DNA of 64,000 bases from Alopecurus myosuroides (lineage: Eukaryota > Streptophyta > Magnoliopsida > Poales > Poaceae): NCBI GenBank assembly GCA_028641055.1, contig CM054060.1, positions 60,053,852 through 60,117,851 of the forward strand, read 5' to 3'. Under the pieces are notes generated by a model. It was not told the origin of the DNA. It saw only the letters and a list, made by a program, of their open reading frames with translations, and did no database searches. Shown here piece after piece: positions 59,870 to 64,000 of this stretch. Numbering within the stretch: the first letter of the stretch is position 1; the number at the start of each line of letters is the position of its first letter. A program made the translations under genes and the position numbers.

Positions 59870-60286
59870 CACTGGTAGAAAAAATGCCTTCGGTATGCCA
59901 GCATCAGTCCCCAAGCGTTGCGCACCGTGACCAATGAGTCTTTAGTCCCGGGTCGGAAGGAGACCCGCGACAGAAGGTCAGACGTCGCGGGTTGGGAAGC
60001 GCGTTGCGACGCGTGGAGGGAATTAATTCCGGTTGACCTGGCCGCCCGGGACTATTGGTCCTTTATTCCCCGTTCCCGTGGCCAACCGGGACCAATGGAC
60101 CTTTATTCCCCGTGCCCGTGGCCAACCGGGACTAAACATCAAGCGTCTCGCCTCCCCCGCGGCGGTTTTTATTTCGCGAGCGAGGCAGAAGGGCGCCATT
60201 CCACTGCTCGCTCTCTGTTCTTCCTCTCGCTCTCTGTTCTTCCTCTCTCGCTCTCTGTTCTTTTCGATCCAAGCACACGCACGCAA

Positions 60287-61010
60287 ATGGCTGAAGTTTG
60301 GAGGCAACACAATGGTACCACACCGTGCGGCAAGGATTTGGACGTGCTCTTCACCAACAGTACCGCGAGGCTGCATGAAGCTCTAGGTCATTTGGCCGAT
60401 CTCTATTTTGAAGCTCCCGAAGAACACCGGTTCTTTGGGCTCGATCTGGAGTACACGGCGAATCAGAAGGATGTTGCCCTCATCCAGATATCGTTCAAGC
60501 AGTCGGTGTTGGTCTTCCAATGGTCAAGGTAGAAGCTATATATATATATAGCACACGTGTACAATCTTGCATGCCATCTTCGAGTTTTTTTGTTGCATGT
60601 GAACAATACGTGTGTTGCAACATATCTAACACATATCCTATTTTTGTTGTTACAGTAGTTCGAGGCATTGCCCGGACCTTGTTGATTTTCTTGTCAACTC
60701 GGGGTTTGACTTTTGCAGCGTGGACATCACGCAAGACCGTGTGAAGTTGATGCGCATCGGTATTATGATACCTGAAGATCACTACGTTGATCTTCAGAAT
60801 CTTATCCAGTTGACCGGGCCAAAGACCGGGATGGCTGTCATGGCAACCACCTTCATCCACCAGGGCTATGAAAGGATGAAGACTGATTTCCCCCGGCAGA
60901 ATCACTTCTATTGGGAGGAGACCCCATTGCGCATGACGAACCTCAAGTATGCGGCCGTAGATGCATATGTCGCGTACGAGTTGTTCCGCATCTACTCGGC
61001 GGGGCCATAG
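60287..61010 (+). CDS. Werner-type DEDDy 3'-5' exonuclease in the inner CACTA
   Basis: Two exons, 60287-60528 and 60656-61010, join to 597 bp (198 residues). The donor is gtagaag and the acceptor tttgttgttacag; exon 1 alone would end at an in-frame TAG just past the donor. The fold is that of the DnaQ-like exonuclease domain of Werner-syndrome proteins. Exo I has Asp53 and Glu55 (FFGLDLEYT), Exo II has Asp108 (DITQDRVKL), and Exo III has Tyr179 and Asp183 (LKYAAVDAYVAYELF). All DEDDy catalytic residues are present, and there is no helicase. Such enzymes cut nucleic acid from the 3' end. The start is the ATG in MAEVWRQ, which fits the start of the copy at 62407. I know similar proteins as multicopy Werner-like exonucleases in Triticeae annotation. 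Confidence 0.85.
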
Positions 61011-61202
61011 ATGATGTATGCATGCGTTCGATATCTATGTGCATGTGGGTATCTAATTAGTAGTATATATATGTAATGGATATCTTTTGTGATCGACTCT
61101 ATATATATGTTAATTATGAAATGTGATCGACTCTATGTTTGTGTTATGTGTGATCGACTCTATGCATGTAATGAATATTGTTTGTATTATTGTTCTTTAT
61201 TT

Positions 61203-61470
61203 TTGATATATTTTTTCATTTTAAGATTTTAAAATGAATTAGTATTATTTTTCTTCATTTTTTGATATATTATTTGTATTTTTAAGATTTTAAAATGAAT
61301 TAGTATTATTGTTCTTAATTTTTGATATATATTTTGTATTTTAAGATTTTAAAATGAATTAGTATTATTGTTCTTCATTTTTGATATATTATTTGTATTT
61401 TTAAGATTTTAAAATGAATTAGTTCTATTTTTCTCAATTTTTGGATATATTATTTGTATTTTTAGAAATA
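61203..61470 (+). repeat. ~60-bp AT-rich minisatellite in the inner CACTA
   Basis: Four and a half units of ttgatatattatttgta, ttttaagattttaaaatgaa, ttagtatt. The same unit fills 63395-63730 in the outer element. Confidence 0.88.
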
Positions 61471-61629
61471 ATACAAATTAAAAATTAATGTTTATTTATT
61501 TATTCAAAATTATTAATTACATCATTACTTTTGTTTATGAAAAGATTTATTTGAAATTCAAACAATAAAGAAATATGGCTTCGGCCAACATGTTAATAAG
61601 ATTGATATGATACTACTATCATATACATG

Positions 61630-61733
61630 CGTGAGAAACACTTGGATTCGGGACGGGATGGAACTCGGAAGTTAAGCGTGCTAGTGCTAGAGTAGTGGGA
61701 GGATGGGTGACCGAGCGGGAAGTTTGACCATGA
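61630..61733 (+). ncRNA. 5S rRNA-derived segment in the inner CACTA
   Basis: Compared with plant 5S rRNA as I know it, 61661-61725 keeps gaactcggaagttaagcg, tgct, agagtagt, ggatgggtgacc and gggaagt at the same spacing. These cover the A-box, intermediate element and C-box of the internal Pol III promoter. The 5' part is more diverged (aaacacttggat). It is not a normal 5S gene. Transcription is possible but not shown. Confidence 0.75.
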
Positions 61734-62406
61734 GTAACTAATTTGACTAGAGATAATCTTAGTTAGACACTAAGCAAATAATACAAATTGTGAAAAAAAA
61801 AGGGAGTGAAAAAAAGGGAGTGAAAAAAGGTGAGAAAAATAATTAGAAACCAAATGAATTAAAAAAATTACGAAATAAATCTAGTCCCGGTTCATGTGGC
61901 CAACCGAGACTAAATGTCCTCCGACCCCAGGCTCCGCCACCCTCCCACGTGGACAGGCCTTTAGTCCCGGTCCGTAAGAGATGGGACTATAGGGGGGGGC
62001 CTTTAGTCGCGCGTAGCTAGTCCCGGTTGCCCGGACGGGATTAATGGGCCTAGCGAACCGGGACTGTAGGCCTGTTTTCTACCAGTGGTCCCGGGTCGGG
62101 AGGAGACCCGCGACAGAACGTCATGCGTCGCGGGTTGGGAAGCGCGTGGAGGCGCGTGGAGGGATTTAATTCCGGTTGGCGTGGCCACCCGCGACTAATG
62201 ATCCAGTCTGCTGGCCTCCCTGTCTTTAGTCCCGGTTGGCCTGGCCACCCGGGACTAAAAATACAAACTGCTCGCCTCCCGCGCGGCGGTTTTATTTCGC
62301 GAGCGAGAGGCAGAAGGGCGCCATTGCTACAGTGCGCACCCGAGTCTCTGTTCTTCTTCTCTCTTCTCTTCTCTTCCTCTCTTCGATCTTCCTCCACCAA
62401 GCACCC

Positions 62407-63117
62407 ATGGATGAAGTTTGGAAGACTGTCCGTGTGGCCACACCATGCGGCAAGAGTCTCGACGTGGCCTACACCAATCATTGCGAGAGGATCCCCGGTC
62501 TTCTTGAGCATTTCAGCTATCTCTATGAACAAGCCGATGAACACCATAGGTTCTTTAGGCTTGATCTAGAGTATACGGCGGATCAACGGGATGTTGCCGT
62601 CATCCAGATTGCGCTCAAGGAGTTCGTTTTGGTCTTCCAATGGTCAAGGTAACGCACACGTACAATCTTGCATTTTCGATTTGTTTGTTGCATCTGAAGA
62701 ATACATGTGTTGCAACATATCTAACACGTGTTCTATTTTTATTGTTGCAGTAGTTCAAAGCATTCTCCGGCACTTGTTGATTTTCTTGTCAACAAAGGGT
62801 ATGACTTCTCCAGCGTTGACATCACTCAAGACCGTCAGAAGTTGATGCGCTTGGGTATTGTGATACGTGAAGATCACTACATTGATCTTCAGGACCTTAT
62901 CCATTTCGATGAGTTGTACGGGCCCAAGACCGGTATGGCTCCGATGGCAACTGCCTTCATCCACGAGGACTACGAAACCATGAAGTCTCGTTTCCCCTCC
63001 AAGAATCATAGGTATTGGGAGAAGATCCCACTGGACCGGACCAACGTCAACTATGCAGCCATAGATGCATACGTTTCCTACGAGTTGTTCCGCATCTACT
63101 CGACGGAGCTCGAGTAG
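62407..63117 (+). CDS. Werner-type DEDDy 3'-5' exonuclease in the outer CACTA
   Basis: Two exons, 62407-62648 and 62751-63117, make 609 bp (202 residues). The donor is gtaacgc and the acceptor attgttgcag, at the same codon as in the inner copy. Exo I has Asp53 and Glu55 (RLDLEYTADQ), Exo II has Asp108 (DITQDRQKL), and Exo III has Tyr182 and Asp186 (YAAIDAYVSYELF). The protein resembles the inner copy along its full length, with clear differences at the N-terminus, and has extra residues before YGPKTGMAP. Both copies are open with all catalytic residues kept in spite of many changes. This suggests selection, either on the element or on a shared source gene before copying. Confidence 0.85.
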
Positions 63118-63394
63118 ATGTTGTTTGTGTACCGCATCTTGCGTTCGATATATGCATGTAATGGATATATTAGTATGTAATGGATATATTATTATATAAT
63201 GGATATTATTTCTATATTAATTCCTAGCCATACTATTTCTATATTATGTCAAACACACATTTCAAAACAAACAAAAAAAACACATCAAGAAAACAAACAA
63301 AAACACATCAAGAAAACATATATCTAGTCAATACTAAACTCATCCAGTTGGATTTACTTCAAAATACATTTTTGAACTCATTCTAAAAATAATA

Positions 63395-63730
63395 GAAGAG
63401 CCTACTCGTCTTTTTAAGATTTTTTAATGAATTGGTATTATTTATCTTAATTTTTTGATATAGTATTTGTATTTTTAAGATTTTAAAATGAAATAGTTTT
63501 ACTTTTCTTAATTTTTAATATATTATTTGTATTTTTAATATTTTAAAATGAATTAGTTTTACTTTTCTTAATTTTTTGATATATTATTTGTATTTTTAAG
63601 ATTTTAAAATGAATTAGTTTTATTTTTCTTAATTTTTTGATATATTATTTGTATTTTTAAGATTTAAAAATGAATTAGTTTTACTTTTCTGAATATTTTG
63701 ATATATTAATAGTATTTTTTAGAAATAATA
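63395..63730 (+). repeat. ~60-bp AT-rich minisatellite in the outer CACTA
   Basis: About five and a half units, same core as 61203-61470 (ttttaagattttaaaatgaa). The copy number differs from the inner element. Confidence 0.88.
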
Positions 63731-63885
63731 CAAATTAAAAAGTTAATGTTTATTTATTTATTCAAAATTATTAATTACATCATTACTTTTGTTTATTAAA
63801 AGATTTATTTGAAATTCAAACAATAAAAAAATGTGGCATCGACCAACATGTTAATAGGATTGATATGATACTACTATCACATACA

Positions 63886-63992
63886 TGCGTGCGAAACACT
63901 TGGATGCGTGACGGGATGAAACTCGAAAGTTAAGCGTGCTAATGCTAGAGTAGTGGGAGGATAGGTGACCGAGCGAGAAGTTTGACCACGAG
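63886..63992 (+). ncRNA. 5S rRNA-derived segment in the outer CACTA
   Basis: Keeps aactcgaaagttaagcgtgc, agagtagt and ggataggtgacc with 5S spacing. The C-box has one change relative to the inner copy (ggatgggtgacc). Confidence 0.72.
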
Positions 63993-64000
63993 TAAGTAAT

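Larger units (their letters stand above)
59870..62087 (+). mobile_element. Inner CACTA element, 2,218 bp, with exonuclease gene and 5S-like segment
   Basis: Termini cactggtagaaaa (59870) and ttttctaccagtg (ending 62087) are inverted repeats, flanked by gtc on both sides. The subterminal regions hold ccaaccgggac and tagtcccggtt repeats in both directions. In order inside: exonuclease gene (60287-61010), AT-rich minisatellite (61203-61470), 5S-like segment (61630-61733). No transposase is present. Confidence 0.92.
62088..64000 (+). mobile_element. Outer CACTA element, main part (right end beyond the window)
   Basis: Continues the outer element after the inner insertion, beginning with the duplicated gtc. 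Order: subterminal repeats, exonuclease gene (62407-63117), minisatellite (63395-63730), 5S-like segment (63886-63992). This equals the inner element in layout. Its right terminus is not in the window. Confidence 0.87.

Noticed and set aside
61630..61733. A functional 5S rRNA gene
   Set aside because: The 5' third is too diverged and conserved helix positions differ; only the promoter-like middle and 3' parts are well kept.
61630..61733. Cassandra TRIM as the source of the 5S-like part
   Set aside because: No LTR pair, primer site or polypurine tract surrounds it, and the same position is occupied in both CACTA copies.

Overview
This is a stretch of repeat-dense nuclear DNA from a large-genome grass. 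The element types point to a Triticeae species (wheat, Aegilops, barley or a relative): Stowaway MITEs, CACTA elements with 'tagtcccggtt' and 'ttgccccggtt' subterminal repeats, a Helitron with the grass-type 3' hairpin, and several Gypsy and Copia families nested in one another. The assignment rests on recognised sequence character, not on a database search. I see only one conventional host gene: a three-exon 1-aminocyclopropane-1-carboxylate (ACC) oxidase at 22.8-24.6 kb, which performs the last step of ethylene synthesis.

Layout. 0-8.2 kb: the 3' end of one LINE, then a decayed GC-rich L1-type LINE on the minus strand. 8.8-9.35 kb: a 569-bp hAT-type non-autonomous element with a perfect 8-bp target duplication. 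9.48-15.16 kb: a nearly intact plus-strand LINE with a 15-16-bp target duplication, overlapping ORFs (ATGA) and one apparent frameshift. 15.6-16.2 kb: Stowaway-type MITEs. 16.49-21.30 kb: a short-LTR Copia element with a damaged pol, lying between two copies of a ~115-bp segment. 22.7-24.6 kb: the ACC oxidase gene, followed by a Stowaway MITE. 24.95-26.34 kb: a LINE fragment interrupted by a CACTA terminus.

26.3-43.9 kb is a CACTA complex. It carries a proline-rich ORF, an AP2/ERF-like ORF and a transposase-type ORF, and is split by a 12.36-kb Gypsy element (29322-41676) of Tat-like organisation. That Gypsy holds a spliced gene on its opposite strand. 43.9-46.8 kb: a rearranged Gypsy with large LTRs. 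46.8-50.9 kb: a Copia-type LTR split by a 2.53-kb Helitron. 50.9-53.6 kb: a pol-deleted Gypsy with gag and protease. 53.6-59.8 kb: LTR debris, a truncated MITE and AT-rich sequence.

The most unusual part is 59.79-64 kb. Two related CACTA elements are nested, the inner one inserted in the outer with a GTC target duplication. Each carries a two-exon gene for a ~200-residue DEDDy 3'-5' exonuclease of Werner type with all catalytic residues present. Each gene is followed by a ~60-bp AT-rich minisatellite and then by a segment closely resembling 5S rRNA, including the internal Pol III control region. I regard this repeated cassette (exonuclease, minisatellite, 5S-like segment) as the best candidate for an undescribed system here.
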